Source of the DNA: Lacibacter luteus
GTDB taxonomy: Bacteria; Bacteroidota; Bacteroidia; Chitinophagales; Chitinophagaceae
NCBI RefSeq assembly: GCF_004118265.1
Contig: NZ_SDHW01000003.1
Location: 248,001 to 312,000 of the forward strand
DNA: 64,000 bases
Reading direction: 5' to 3'
Of this stretch, positions 1 through 8,296 are shown one piece after another. The notes beneath the pieces are model-generated. The model had not been told where the DNA came from, searched no databases, and saw nothing but the letters and a program-made list of their open reading frames with translations. The translations under genes and the position numbers were made by a program. The first letter of the stretch is position 1. Each line of letters opens with the position of its first letter.

Positions 1-200
1 ATTAAGACCGGCTTATTGATTGATTTATATAAACTGATCTGCTGCTGATTTTCTTCAAAACACAAATCAATAATCAGGTCTGCAAAGCCGATATCATCTG
101 AATTTGCCTCTGGCTTAGTTCGGCATTGGAAACCATCGAATGGAAATGTTTTGCCAAAGAGCGAATTGCAGATGGCTGAACTGATGAGCAGAATATTCAT
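1..200 (-). CDS. Unrecognised protein, N-terminal part only
   Basis: Leftward reading frame of 66 codons, open to the window edge, starting at the ATG whose first base is 200. It begins MNILLISSAICNSLFG and later reads ADLIIDLCFEENQQQ. A -7 promoter element (minus-strand TAAATTTG, 206-213) lies five bases upstream of the ATG and supports this start. The gene is divergent from ridA. The pattern of a short beta strand at the start followed by an acidic IDL stretch vaguely recalls small truncated 3-hydroxyacyl-CoA dehydrogenase-like proteins of this phylum, but 66 residues are too few to assign a function. Confidence 0.6.
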   Translation of the reverse strand, partial: MNILLISSAICNSLFGKTFPFDGFQCRTKPEANSDDIGFADLIIDLCFEENQQQISLYKSINKPVL

Positions 201-205
201 TGCCG

Positions 206-213
206 CAAATTTA
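206..213 (-). promoter_or_regulatory. TAnnTTTG -7 element of the leftward partial gene
   Basis: Reads TAAATTTG on the minus strand and ends five bases before the ATG at 200. It matches the Bacteroidetes -7 consensus TAnnTTTG. No convincing -33 TTG was located. Confidence 0.5.
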
Positions 214-256
214 TAGCGAAGCTTGGCAACTTGCTTTTTTTCTTGGGCCAAAGGAG

Positions 257-264
257 TATGTTTG
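257..264 (+). promoter_or_regulatory. TAnnTTTG -7 element of ridA
   Basis: Reads TATGTTTG, followed by CGGT and then the ATG at 269. A TTG at 231-233 is a possible -33 element. The four-base gap is the same as at several other genes in the window and argues for a leaderless transcript and for the ATG at 269. Confidence 0.55.
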
Positions 265-268
265 CGGT

Positions 269-652
269 ATGATGGAAAAGAAAATTATTCAAACGGAAAT
301 GGCGCCGGCGCCAATCGGTCCATACAACCAGGCAGTAGCTGCAGGAGGGTTCTTATTTATTTCCGGACAGGTTTGTATTAAACCCGGAACCAGCGAGCTG
401 AACAATTCCGATATACAGGCAGAAACGCACCAGGTGATGCATAACCTTAAAGCAATTTTGCAGGAAGCCGGTACCGACTTTAACAGTGTAGTTAAAACAA
501 CCATTTTCCTCAGCGATATGAATTTGTTTAGTGAGGTAAATGAGATTTACGGAAAGTATTTCGATGGTGCTTTTCCTGCACGAGAAACGGTTGCAGTAAA
601 AGGACTACCGAAAAATGTGAATGTTGAAATTAGTATGATAGCAACTGTATAA
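269..652 (+). CDS. ridA: RidA family reactive enamine/imine deaminase
   Basis: Encodes 127 residues, the usual RidA length. RidA hydrolyses reactive enamine and imine intermediates released by PLP enzymes such as threonine dehydratase, protecting other PLP enzymes in the cytoplasm. Family motifs seen are PIGPYNQAV (15-23), FISGQ (30-34), the KTTIFLSDM stretch (76-84) and PARETVAVKGLP (103-114). Arg105 is the conserved residue that binds the substrate carboxylate, and VEISMIA closes the fold. The frame is open upstream to a TTG at 200, but the ATG pair at 269/272 fits both the family start and the promoter element at 257-264. A strong palindromic terminator follows the stop. Assignment is secure; the natural substrate is not visible. 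Confidence 0.93.
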   Translation: MMEKKIIQTEMAPAPIGPYNQAVAAGGFLFISGQVCIKPGTSELNNSDIQAETHQVMHNLKAILQEAGTDFNSVVKTTIFLSDMNLFSEVNEIYGKYFDGAFPARETVAVKGLPKNVNVEISMIATV

Positions 653-696
653 CTAAACAAAAAAGGATGATCAATTGATCATCCTTTTTTGTTTAG
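653..696. terminator. Perfect bidirectional terminator between ridA and rng
   Basis: A 44-base perfect inverted repeat, 22 bases per arm, runs A-rich, GGATGATCAA, TTGATCATCC, T-rich. It terminates ridA rightward and rng leftward. The rng stop codon (693-695) lies inside the right arm, so there is almost no 3' untranslated sequence before the rng hairpin. Confidence 0.9.
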
Positions 697-2240
697 AGTT
701 TAATTTCTTCTTCGTGGTTATCAAAGAAATGATATTCAGTAAGGTGGTAAGCTGTATTTGCTTTTACCTTGATCTTTTGCTTATACTTCCAGCTCCACTT
801 CATTCGCTTCGACGGGAAGCCTTTGCGTAAGTAAGCTTCCATGATCGGGTGTACAGCAATCAGCAGTTCTTTATGTTTTTGCATAACGAGGTAGCTGATG
901 TTCTTTTCAATTTCATCTTCCAGTATTAATGTAGATGAAACTTTTCCGGTACCATTACAGCTTGGGCAAACTTCCTGTGTATTGATGTTTACCTCAGGCT
1001 TCATACGTTGCCTTGTAATCTGCATCAAACCAAACTTGGAGATGGGGAGGATTGCATGCTTGGCCCTGTCGGCACGCATGAATTCTTCCATTGCTTCTGC
1101 AAGTTTGCGTTTATTGTCGGGCAACTTCATGTCAATAAAGTCAACCACAATAATTCCACCTATATCACGCAAGCGTAATTGTCGTGCAATTTCCTCTGCT
1201 GCTTCAAGGTTTGTTTGTAAAGCATTCTCCTCCTGGTTGGCACTTACACTTTTGTAACCACTGTTAACATCAATAACGTGTAAAGCTTCAGTATGCTCTA
1301 TAATTAGATAAGCACCACTGGCAAGGTTCACTGTTTTACCAAACGAAGCTTTTACCTGTTTGGTAATTCCGTAGTTATCAAAAATGGGAGAGCCGTTTTG
1401 GTAGAACGTAACAATATCTGCTTTGTCGGGCGCAACTTTTTGAATGTAGTTAAGTGCGTCGTTATAAATATTTTTATCATTTACTACAATGCGGTTAAAA
1501 TCGGCATTGAGCAAATCACGCAGAATGCTTGTGGTCTTATCGGTTTCGCCAAGAATTTTTGCAGGTGCTACAGCGTTTTTAAGATTGTGCTGAATCTGCT
1601 GCCACATAGCGATGAGATTGTTAAGGTCTTCATGCAGTTCGGCAGTATTCTTTCCTTCAGCTGCAGTACGCACAATTACACCAAAGTTTTTGGTGCGGAT
1701 CGACTCTACAATCTTTTGTAAACGCTTACGCTCATCACTTGAATGTATTTTGCGTGATACAGCAACAATATCATTGAATGGGGTTAACACTACAAAACGA
1801 CCAGGCAACGAAATTTCGCAACTAAGGCGGGGGCCTTTTGCGGCAATCGGTTCTTTCAGAATCTGCACAAGAATATTAGGCTTGCCATTCAGCACTTCGC
1901 CTATTTTTCCTGTTTTGATAATTTCAGCTTCTGTTTGGAACTTACTGAAATCACTGATGCCTTCGCTTTTATCTGAAATGGAAAATGCTGTAAACTTCAG
2001 GAGTGAGCGTACATAGGGGCTGAGGTCGGTGTAATGAAGAAAACCATCTTTCTCAAAACCAACATCTACAAATGCAGCATTCATACCCGGTACAAGCTTT
2101 TTTACTTTTCCCAGATACAAATCACCTACTGTAAAACTTGCATCATGACTTTCCTGATGAAGCTCTACCAGTTTCTTATCTTCTAACAATGCAATTTCAA
2201 CCCCGGTCGGGGCTGAATTGATGATCAGTTCCTTATTCAC
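693..2240 (-). CDS. rng: Ribonuclease G (RNase E/G family)
   Basis: 515 residues, matching RNase G rather than the longer RNase E. The enzyme cuts single-stranded RNA with a preference for 5'-monophosphate ends and matures rRNA and mRNA ends. An S1-type RNA-binding domain occupies roughly residues 35-125, including LYLGKVKKLVPGMNAAFVDV. The catalytic metal-binding aspartates are in VIDVNSG (D324) and VVDFIDM (D367, D370). The zinc-link motif CPSC is at 425-428. It is the last gene of a leftward group with HU, a TPR protein and the COX24-like protein, but a hairpin and about 160 bases separate it from the last of these. Its stop lies in a terminator palindrome. Confidence 0.95.
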   Translation of the reverse strand: MNKELIINSAPTGVEIALLEDKKLVELHQESHDASFTVGDLYLGKVKKLVPGMNAAFVDVGFEKDGFLHYTDLSPYVRSLLKFTAFSISDKSEGISDFSKFQTEAEIIKTGKIGEVLNGKPNILVQILKEPIAAKGPRLSCEISLPGRFVVLTPFNDIVAVSRKIHSSDERKRLQKIVESIRTKNFGVIVRTAAEGKNTAELHEDLNNLIAMWQQIQHNLKNAVAPAKILGETDKTTSILRDLLNADFNRIVVNDKNIYNDALNYIQKVAPDKADIVTFYQNGSPIFDNYGITKQVKASFGKTVNLASGAYLIIEHTEALHVIDVNSGYKSVSANQEENALQTNLEAAEEIARQLRLRDIGGIIVVDFIDMKLPDNKRKLAEAMEEFMRADRAKHAILPISKFGLMQITRQRMKPEVNINTQEVCPSCNGTGKVSSTLILEDEIEKNISYLVMQKHKELLIAVHPIMEAYLRKGFPSKRMKWSWKYKQKIKVKANTAYHLTEYHFFDNHEEEIKL

Positions 2241-2357
2241 TAAAACGTCTTTTAAAATTGAACTATGCTACTTCACCTGATCAGAAGGAAGGAGGCCACT
2301 GTAAACAAATGTATACAAGCAAGCAGACAAATTTCTGCAATGGCCATAGCGAAGCAG

Positions 2358-2380
2358 AGTCCCGTTTATAAAGCGGGACT
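2358..2380 (-). terminator. Hairpin after the COX24-like gene
   Basis: Stem AGTCCCG / CGGGACT with a nine-base loop, about 20 bases beyond the stop of the 31-codon gene. There is no T-tract, so it may be an RNA-stabilising or weak terminating hairpin. Confidence 0.5.
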
Positions 2381-2400
2381 CCGTTCAATTTCAGAAGATC

Positions 2401-2496
2401 TTATTTGTTCTTCTTCTTATGACGGTTCTTTCTAAGACGTTTTTTACGTTTGTGCGTAGCGATTTTATGACGCTTTCTCTTTTTTCCGCAAGGCAT
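2401..2496 (-). CDS. 31-residue AURKAIP1/COX24-domain basic protein
   Basis: Small gene of 31 codons plus stop, below the usual ORF length cut-off. It starts MPCGKKRKRHKIATHKRKKR, and more than half of its residues are Lys, Arg or His. Bacteroidota genomes commonly carry a protein of this sequence, annotated with the AURKAIP1/COX24 C-terminal domain. That domain is related to the mitochondrial small-subunit protein mS38 and to small basic ribosomal proteins such as bS22. Binding to the 30S ribosome is therefore plausible but inferred. It sits between the TPR protein gene (34 bases upstream) and RNase G, an arrangement that fits a role around rRNA. Confidence 0.85.
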   Translation of the reverse strand: MPCGKKRKRHKIATHKRKKRLRKNRHKKKNK

Positions 2497-2530
2497 GTTT
2501 AATACTATTTACGTTCGTTAAAAAATAGGG

Positions 2531-3433
2531 TTATAATAATTTAATGTGGTCTTCAATCTGTTTCAGCATTTCAGGATTGCTCTTGAATTTGCCTTGTGTT
2601 TCGAGCGATTTTACTGTTTGTAAAAACAACTCGTATTTCTTTTTAGCATTCGCCTTGTCGCCGCTCTTCTCATACGTGTCAGCTAATCGTAAGATCAACT
2701 CCAGGTTTTGGGGTTCCAGTGTTAAAACTTTTTCGAAACGTTCAATTGCTTTTGGCAACTGGCCGCTGAAGGTGGCACCCACACCTAACATGTATTGCGC
2801 AAACCTGTTATCCGGATCCTTTTCTGTTACTTCTCTAATCAATGCAATACCTTTCATAGGAGGTTCGTTACCTGCCCCACCAAAAAAGTACGTACTGCCT
2901 AAGCCAACCTTTGTAGAATCGTTTGCCGGATTAACGGCTAATGCCTTTTCAAATAACTCTTTTGCTTCCTTGGCCAGCCATACTTGTAGCGGTTGTTCCG
3001 ATACTGCCTGCGCCTCCCTTAAAAACAAATGGGCTGCAAAGGTGAGGTTTTTCTCCGAATTTTCCAACTTAGCAGCTTCTCCAAGATATTTGGCATACGG
3101 AACAAAGGCGCCGATGGTATCCATCCAAAACGCCGACATGGTTCTATAAACTTTTATTTGTTGATTTTTTACATCGCCCCGAACAACTGAATTCTCCCAT
3201 TCGGTTACTTTTTGTAATTGCGATGCATTGAGTCTTTTTTTAGCCAGGCCTAACATGGTAGGAAAGTCAAGCACAACATTGCCGGTATTGGCTGCAGGAG
3301 GGGCTGCAGTTTTACTGTGGTCGTGACCGGCATGATCATCGGCCTGTGTTTTTGGTACGGTTCTTCCAAAAAAGAACAAAAGAAAAACTGCTGTTATAGC
3401 AGCAGTTACATATAAAATTTGTTGCCTGCTCAC
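2531..3433 (-). CDS. Membrane-anchored TPR-repeat protein
   Basis: 300 residues starting at a GTG (3433); no ATG lies upstream in frame. One hydrophobic anchor spans residues 6-24, followed by a His/Asp-rich stretch (DDHAGHDHSK) and a low-complexity linker. The rest is helical. Tetratricopeptide repeats fill about residues 155-285, recognisable from LFEKALAVNPAN, RFAQYMLGVGATFSGQLPKAIERFEKVLTLEP and LILRLADTYEKSGDKANAKK. The anchor with the bulk outside suggests a periplasmic scaffold. It lies downstream of the HU gene and upstream of the COX24-like gene in the same direction. A minus-strand TAGCTTTG (3451-3458) lies 17 bases upstream. The partner is unknown. Confidence 0.8.
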   Translation of the reverse strand: MSRQQILYVTAAITAVFLLFFFGRTVPKTQADDHAGHDHSKTAAPPAANTGNVVLDFPTMLGLAKKRLNASQLQKVTEWENSVVRGDVKNQQIKVYRTMSAFWMDTIGAFVPYAKYLGEAAKLENSEKNLTFAAHLFLREAQAVSEQPLQVWLAKEAKELFEKALAVNPANDSTKVGLGSTYFFGGAGNEPPMKGIALIREVTEKDPDNRFAQYMLGVGATFSGQLPKAIERFEKVLTLEPQNLELILRLADTYEKSGDKANAKKKYELFLQTVKSLETQGKFKSNPEMLKQIEDHIKLL

Positions 3434-3450
3434 ACGAATAATTTAGAGCG

Positions 3451-3458
3451 CAAAGCTA
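3451..3458 (-). promoter_or_regulatory. TAnnTTTG -7 element before the TPR gene
   Basis: Minus-strand TAGCTTTG, 17 bases upstream of the GTG start, in the short gap after the HU gene. It suggests the TPR gene is also transcribed separately from HU. Confidence 0.4.
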
Positions 3459-3494
3459 CGGCAAGATGGGAGCACTTGTTCGTTCTTAACAGAA

Positions 3495-3821
3495 TTAGTC
3501 TTCAGAATCGTCAGGCTCATTTTCCGAGCTGCCACCGCCGGTATAACGGCTTTTTACTTCCTGAACAAATTCTTTAGCCGGTTTAAAGGCAGGAATATAA
3601 TGTTCAGGAATATGTACTGCTGTGTTACGCTTGATGTTACGACCAATTTTTGCCGCTCTTTTCTTGGTAATGAAGCTTCCAAATCCCCTGATGTAGATGT
3701 TCTGACCTGCAGAAAGGGAATCTTTCACCTCTTTAAACATTGTTTCAAGTGTAACAAGAACATCCACCTTGGGGATGCCTGTTTTTTCTGAGATTTGATT
3801 CACGAGATCTGCTTTTCTCAT
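3495..3821 (-). CDS. HU/IHF-family DNA-binding protein
   Basis: 108 residues. The family signature runs from MRKADLVNQISEKTG through the arm sequence NIYIRGFGSFITKKRAAKIGRN to VHIPEHYIPAFKPAKEF. The Pro in VHIPEH is the position that intercalates at the DNA kink in this family. HU/IHF dimers bend and compact DNA. Relative to a standard 90-residue HU it has a flexible acidic C-terminal tail (GGGSSENEPDDSED). It begins a leftward run of genes and is divergent from mutY across about 180 bases. Confidence 0.93.
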   Translation of the reverse strand: MRKADLVNQISEKTGIPKVDVLVTLETMFKEVKDSLSAGQNIYIRGFGSFITKKRAAKIGRNIKRNTAVHIPEHYIPAFKPAKEFVQEVKSRYTGGGSSENEPDDSED

Positions 3822-4001
3822 GGGTAAAAGTTTATGGGTTGTGATATTTAAGACTAATATCCTGAATAAAATTCAAAAAATGAAACATATTGGCTAAAAA
3901 ATCTTTCAGAACTGGTTGATTATGAACAATAAGTGGTTTTACGTGTTCTGTTAGTTTGTGCTATTTTGCAGTTTGTTTGTTTAATACAGTTCAAAAGCAG
4001 C

Positions 4002-5117
4002 ATGAACCCATCAACCAGATTCCGGCAAAAGCTAATAAAATGGCATACTTCAGAAAATACAAGGGCGCTTCCGTGGAAGGAAGAAAAAGATGTTTACCGC
4101 ATTTGGCTTAGTGAAATTATCCTGCAGCAAACCAGGGCAGATCAGGGTTGGAAATACTACGAACGGTTTACAGAAGCTTACCCAACAATAACTGATCTGG
4201 CAAAGGCATCCCTTGAAGAAGTATATAAACTTTGGGAAGGGCTTGGTTATTATAACCGCTGCCGAAACTTGCATAGTACTGCCAAATACATAGCTTTTGA
4301 TCTGAAAGGAAAATTTCCAAACACATTTGAAAGTATTCTGGAGTTAAAAGGAGTTGGGCCATATACTGCAGCTGCTATTGCCTCTTTTGGTTTTGGATTA
4401 CCACATGCTGTAGTTGATGGCAATGTGTTTAGAGTGTTGAGTCGTGTATTTGGAATTGAAACAGCAGTTGATAGTACTGCGGGTAAAAAGCAATTTCAGC
4501 AACTGGCAAATGAATGTCTTGATGCGAAAAGTCCGGCTGCTTACAACCAGGCTATTATGGATTTTGGCGCCACAGTATGTAAGCCGGATTTGCCCGGGTG
4601 CAAAAGCTGTTGTATGCAATCGTTCTGTGTTGCGTTTAAAGAGCAACGGGTAAATGAACTGCCGGTAAAAGAAAAGAAAATTAAAATCAGGAAGAGGTGG
4701 TTTCGTTTTTACATTGTTATGCATAAAGATAAAGTTGCAGTTCAGAAACGCACAGCAAAAGACGTATGGAGCAATTTGTACGAATTTCCGAACGAGGAGT
4801 TTTCTTCCGAAACGGAATGGAAACAGGCAGGAGCTTTAGCAACAGGCTTATGGTTAAAGGGCGAAAAGATAAAACAACCGCACCAGGTACTGTCTGTAAC
4901 AAAAGCAATTAAACAGCAATTGAGTCATCAACTAATTTGGGGGAATGCGGTGCTTGTACTTCTAACCGGAAAACAAACTTCTTCAAACAAGTGGGAGTGG
5001 AAAACAGCAGATGAAGTTAAACAACTGCCTTTTCCGAAATTATTAAATGATTTTCTAAAAGCAGCGGTTCTTGAATTTTTTACCGGTAAGCATGGAACAG
5101 TAAAGCAAAAAACGTAA
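4002..5117 (+). CDS. mutY: A/G-specific adenine DNA glycosylase MutY
   Basis: 371 residues from the ATG at 4002. The frame is open to a GTG at 3933, but the extra 23 residues are hydrophobic and not family-like. MutY removes adenine mispaired with 8-oxoguanine. Visible features: catalytic Glu38 in WLSEIILQQTR, the helix-hairpin-helix LKGVGPYTA (115-123), catalytic Asp139 in VVDGNVFR, and the [4Fe-4S] ligands C193, C200, C203 and C209 spaced C-x6-C-x2-C-x5-C. The C-terminal third should be the NUDIX-like 8-oxoG recognition domain. It precedes ssb and gldE-gldD, a conserved order in Bacteroidota. Confidence 0.95.
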   Translation: MNPSTRFRQKLIKWHTSENTRALPWKEEKDVYRIWLSEIILQQTRADQGWKYYERFTEAYPTITDLAKASLEEVYKLWEGLGYYNRCRNLHSTAKYIAFDLKGKFPNTFESILELKGVGPYTAAAIASFGFGLPHAVVDGNVFRVLSRVFGIETAVDSTAGKKQFQQLANECLDAKSPAAYNQAIMDFGATVCKPDLPGCKSCCMQSFCVAFKEQRVNELPVKEKKIKIRKRWFRFYIVMHKDKVAVQKRTAKDVWSNLYEFPNEEFSSETEWKQAGALATGLWLKGEKIKQPHQVLSVTKAIKQQLSHQLIWGNAVLVLLTGKQTSSNKWEWKTADEVKQLPFPKLLNDFLKAAVLEFFTGKHGTVKQKT

Positions 5118-5180
5118 TTTAGAAGGAACGACGAAAACGTTTGGAACTGATTTACGCATTCTGCACTTAAAAATTATTGT

Positions 5181-5612
5181 ATGAGAGGAGTTAACCGTGT
5201 AATGCTGATAGGCAATTTGGGAAAAGAACCCGATGTACAGGTGTTAGAAGGTAATATAGCTGTAGCAAAATTTCCCCTTGCAACTACTGAAACATTTAAA
5301 GACAGAACCGGAAAACTGGTTAGTCAAACAGAATGGCACACCGTTGTACTTTGGCGGGGCCTTGCAGAACTGGCGCAAAAATACCTGCATAAAGGAAGCC
5401 TGGTATATATTGAAGGTCGTTTAAAAACCCGCAGTTGGGAAGATAAGGAAGGTGTAAAAAAATATGCAACCGAAGTTGTAGGAGACAACCTGATTATGTT
5501 GGATAAACGAGCCGATGGAACAGGCCGAGCGGAAAATTCTGATCCGTTAACAGGTTATCATGGCGATGATATTCCGCCGATTGGTGAACCAAGTGTAGAC
5601 CTGCCTTTTTAG
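5181..5612 (+). CDS. ssb: Single-stranded DNA-binding protein
   Basis: 143 residues. The OB-fold begins MRGVNRVMLIGNLGKEPDVQ and includes the typical TEWHTVVLWRGLAELAQKYL and KGSLVYIEGRL segments. A short linker ends in the acidic tip PSVDLPF, the docking site for partner proteins in this family. SSB coats single-stranded DNA during replication, recombination and repair. The linker is short, so the protein is smaller than the roughly 175-residue enterobacterial form. It is 63 bases downstream of mutY and upstream of gldE, the order seen across gliding Bacteroidota. Confidence 0.95.
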   Translation: MRGVNRVMLIGNLGKEPDVQVLEGNIAVAKFPLATTETFKDRTGKLVSQTEWHTVVLWRGLAELAQKYLHKGSLVYIEGRLKTRSWEDKEGVKKYATEVVGDNLIMLDKRADGTGRAENSDPLTGYHGDDIPPIGEPSVDLPF

Positions 5613-5676
5613 GAAATACCAATGCGTTGTTTATTTTTGCCCGTAGGCGGCATATTGTTCACTTAATTTTGATGTT

Positions 5677-7020
5677 TTGGATTATCAGCACGCAGGCACT
5701 TTATTATTATTTCTCAAACCCGTTTTACTTGCAATAAACAGCCAGTTACTTACAGTATTGGTGCTGGTTTTTCTGTTGTTACTTTTTCTATCCTTTGTTG
5801 TAAGCGGAGCAGAAGTAGCTTTTTTTTCTCTTCGGTATAAAGATTTAAATGTAATTAAAACAAAAACCGACGCACCATCCCGCCGTATTGTCAATCTGCT
5901 TGAAGAACCAAAAGTGTTAATGGCAAGTTTACTCTCTGCAAATGTCATTTTCAATCTTGGTCTCGTATTTCTCACCAACTATCTTGTAGATGAAGGTTTT
6001 GGTTTACAGCATAAAGTATTTTGGGCTGAGTTGATTGTAAAAGCACTGGTAATTGCAGCGTTCATTTTATTGTTCTGTGAAATGTTACCCAAAGTATGGG
6101 CTTCGCAAAACAATATGTTCTTTGCATATTTTGCCAGCTGGTGGATCGACGCCTTGGTCTATCCTTTGTTTAAATCAACAGGCAGCTGGCTTGCAGGCTA
6201 TTCCGACAGTATTGAAAAAAGAATCACCCGTCATCAAACTTCATCTTATAAATCGGAAGAACTGGATTATGCAATTGACCTGATGAGTGAAGAAGAAGCA
6301 ACTGTAGAAGAAAAGCAGATATTAAAAGGGATTCAGAACTTCAGCAACATTACTGTAAAACAGGTAATGCGTTCACGGCTCGATGTAAGCGGTATTGATT
6401 ATAAAAGTACGTTTACAGATGTAGTAAAACAGTTACAGGAGTTACACTACAGCCGTGTGCCGGTTTATAAAAACAATCTTGATGAAATTGTTGGCATTTT
6501 ACAAACAAAAGATCTGTTGCCACATGTGAATGATGAGGATGATTTTCGCTGGCAGCAATTAATGCGTACACCATTTTTCGTTCCAGAACATAAACTTATT
6601 GATGATCTGTTGAAGGAGTTTCAGCACAAACGCATTCACTTTGCGGTAGTGGTAGATGAGTTTGGCGGCACAAGCGGAATTGTTACAATGGAAGATGTTG
6701 TAGAAGAAATTATCGGCGATATTAAAGACGAGTTTGATGACGATGAAAGCGTAAACAAAAAGCTCGACGAAAGCAATTATATTTTTGAAGGAAGAACCAT
6801 GGTGCATGATGTATGCAGAATTATGAATCTTCCGCCCGATACATTCGATCCTGTAAAGGGCGAAAGCGAATCACTTGCAGGCTTGGTGCTGGAACTTGCA
6901 GAACGGTTGCCAAGAGTAAATGATATGCTTGAAACAGGCGATTTTCAATTTACAGTATTGGAAGTTAGCCGTAACAGGATAGAAAAAGTGAAAGTGACGA
7001 TTAAACCAATGTTAGATTAA
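5677..7020 (+). CDS. gldE: Gliding motility-associated protein GldE (CNNM/CorC type)
   Basis: 447 residues, read here from a TTG at 5677 because no in-frame ATG or GTG lies between an upstream TAG (5644) and the first membrane helix. The N-terminal DUF21/CNNM membrane domain covers about residues 20-190 with several hydrophobic helices. Next come tandem CBS domains (about 215-340, including YSRVPVYKNNLDEIVGIL and GGTSGIVTMEDVVEEIIGDI) and a C-terminal CorC/HlyC-type domain. The fold resembles Mg2+/Co2+ efflux proteins. GldE was named because it supports gliding and partly compensates gldD defects in Flavobacterium. The gldD ATG follows the stop with no gap. Confidence 0.9.
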   Translation: MDYQHAGTLLLFLKPVLLAINSQLLTVLVLVFLLLLFLSFVVSGAEVAFFSLRYKDLNVIKTKTDAPSRRIVNLLEEPKVLMASLLSANVIFNLGLVFLTNYLVDEGFGLQHKVFWAELIVKALVIAAFILLFCEMLPKVWASQNNMFFAYFASWWIDALVYPLFKSTGSWLAGYSDSIEKRITRHQTSSYKSEELDYAIDLMSEEEATVEEKQILKGIQNFSNITVKQVMRSRLDVSGIDYKSTFTDVVKQLQELHYSRVPVYKNNLDEIVGILQTKDLLPHVNDEDDFRWQQLMRTPFFVPEHKLIDDLLKEFQHKRIHFAVVVDEFGGTSGIVTMEDVVEEIIGDIKDEFDDDESVNKKLDESNYIFEGRTMVHDVCRIMNLPPDTFDPVKGESESLAGLVLELAERLPRVNDMLETGDFQFTVLEVSRNRIEKVKVTIKPMLD

Positions 7021-7641
7021 ATGAAACAACTGCATTTACGTACTGCGTACTTTGTACCTCGTACTTTTTATATTCTTAGTTTACTCATAGTTTTTATTGC
7101 CTGCAATTCCGATCCCCGTCCACGACCTAAAGGTTATTTCAACATTGATTTTCCTGAAAAGAAGTATGTGTTGTTTGATGAGCCGGGTTATCCATACACA
7201 TTTGAATATCCTGTTTATGGCAAGGTAATCAAAGACAGCACTTTCTTTGAAGCCAAGGCAGAAAATCCTTATTGGGTAAATCTTGATTTTCCTGAGTTCG
7301 CAGGACGTATGCATATTAGTTACAAAGCTGTAGGTGGGGCGAATAAGTTTGATATGCTGATACAAGACGCATTTAAGATGACCAGCAAGCACAGCTTAAA
7401 AGCAACATCAATTGATGAAATTCCGGTGAAAGGCGGTGCAGGTGTAAGCGGATTTATTTTTGATGTAGGCGGCAATGCAGCAACAGGTAAACAGTTTTTT
7501 GTTACGGACAGCAGTAAACATTTCCTGCGTGGGGCTTTGTACTTCGATGCTACTCCCAACTATGATTCAATAAGACCTGTTGAACAGTTTCTGTACAAGG
7601 ATATGCAGCATTTGATTCAAACGCTGAAATGGCGCAATTAA
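7021..7641 (+). CDS. gldD: Gliding motility lipoprotein GldD
   Basis: 206 residues. A signal peptide ends in a lipobox with Cys28 (IVFIAC), so the mature protein should be a lipoprotein. The sequence just after the Cys, PRPKGYFNIDFPEKKY, is the family hallmark (PRPxGYFRIDFP). GldD is needed for gliding and for type IX secretion in Flavobacterium johnsoniae. Its start codon directly follows the gldE stop, so the two are co-translated from one mRNA. With porZ at 61 kb this indicates a T9SS-bearing organism, although other gld/por genes are not in the window. Confidence 0.93.
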   Translation: MKQLHLRTAYFVPRTFYILSLLIVFIACNSDPRPRPKGYFNIDFPEKKYVLFDEPGYPYTFEYPVYGKVIKDSTFFEAKAENPYWVNLDFPEFAGRMHISYKAVGGANKFDMLIQDAFKMTSKHSLKATSIDEIPVKGGAGVSGFIFDVGGNAATGKQFFVTDSSKHFLRGALYFDATPNYDSIRPVEQFLYKDMQHLIQTLKWRN

Positions 7642-7678
7642 GCCCAACTATCTTCTCTTACTTTTTCTTACACGGTCG

Positions 7679-7686
7679 TATCTTTG
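7679..7686 (+). promoter_or_regulatory. TAnnTTTG -7 element of the DUF3109 gene
   Basis: TATCTTTG followed by CGCC and the ATG at 7691. The gap is only four bases, so the transcript is expected to start at or next to the start codon. Confidence 0.55.
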
Positions 7687-7690
7687 CGCC

Positions 7691-8287
7691 ATGATAGTAA
7701 TTGACGAAATCTACATCAGCGATGAAGTGGTGGAGGAGCAGTTTGTATGCGACCTCAACAAATGCAAAGGTGGCTGCTGTGTAGATGGTGATGCAGGTGC
7801 ACCTCTTACAAACGAGGAACTGAACGAAGTGATCAACGGGTATGAAAAGATCAAACACTTGATCACAGCAGAAGGACGTAAGATTGTGGAAACTGAAGGC
7901 TTTTATCATTACGACCAGGAGTTTGGCTGGGTAACACCCACCATCAGCAATGGTATGTGTGCTTATGGTATTGTAGATGAAAAAGGAATTGTAAAGTGTG
8001 CATTCGAACAACAATACTATGCAGGCGAATTGAAGTGGAAGAAACCCATCTCCTGTCATCTTTATCCCATCAAGATCAGCAAAAGCAAAAACACCGAGCA
8101 ACAATATGTGAACTACGAACCGAGAGATCCGATGTGCAATCCCGGTTGTGTAAACGGACAGAAGTTGAAAGTGCCGGTGTATGTATTTTTGAAAGAAGCG
8201 ATCATTCGCAAATACGGCGAAGATTTTTATGAAGTGCTTTCGCAAATAGCCGATCAGTATTACGCATCAAAAGAAGCAAAGAAGTAA
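7691..8287 (+). CDS. DUF3109 family cysteine-rich protein
   Basis: 198 residues, soluble. The N-terminus IDEIYISDEVVEEQFVCDLN with C20, C25, C29 and C30 (CKGGCC) is characteristic of DUF3109. More cysteines follow in NGMCAYG, IVKCAFE, ISCHLYPI and PMCNPGC. The clustered cysteines suggest a metal or iron-sulfur site, as in the related Fe-S oxidoreductase-like YkgJ group. No reaction has been assigned to the family as far as I know. It lies ten bases upstream of lutB in the same direction and may be co-transcribed with it. Confidence 0.85.
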   Translation: MIVIDEIYISDEVVEEQFVCDLNKCKGGCCVDGDAGAPLTNEELNEVINGYEKIKHLITAEGRKIVETEGFYHYDQEFGWVTPTISNGMCAYGIVDEKGIVKCAFEQQYYAGELKWKKPISCHLYPIKISKSKNTEQQYVNYEPRDPMCNPGCVNGQKLKVPVYVFLKEAIIRKYGEDFYEVLSQIADQYYASKEAKK

Positions 8288-8296
8288 CTTTAATTC

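Noticed and set aside
3933-4001. GTG start of mutY with a hydrophobic N-terminus
   Set aside because: A membrane-like leader makes no sense for a DNA glycosylase; the ATG at 4002 fits the family.
7658-8245. 195-codon leftward frame opposite the DUF3109 gene
   Set aside because: The plus-strand protein has clear family signatures and a promoter; the antisense frame has none.
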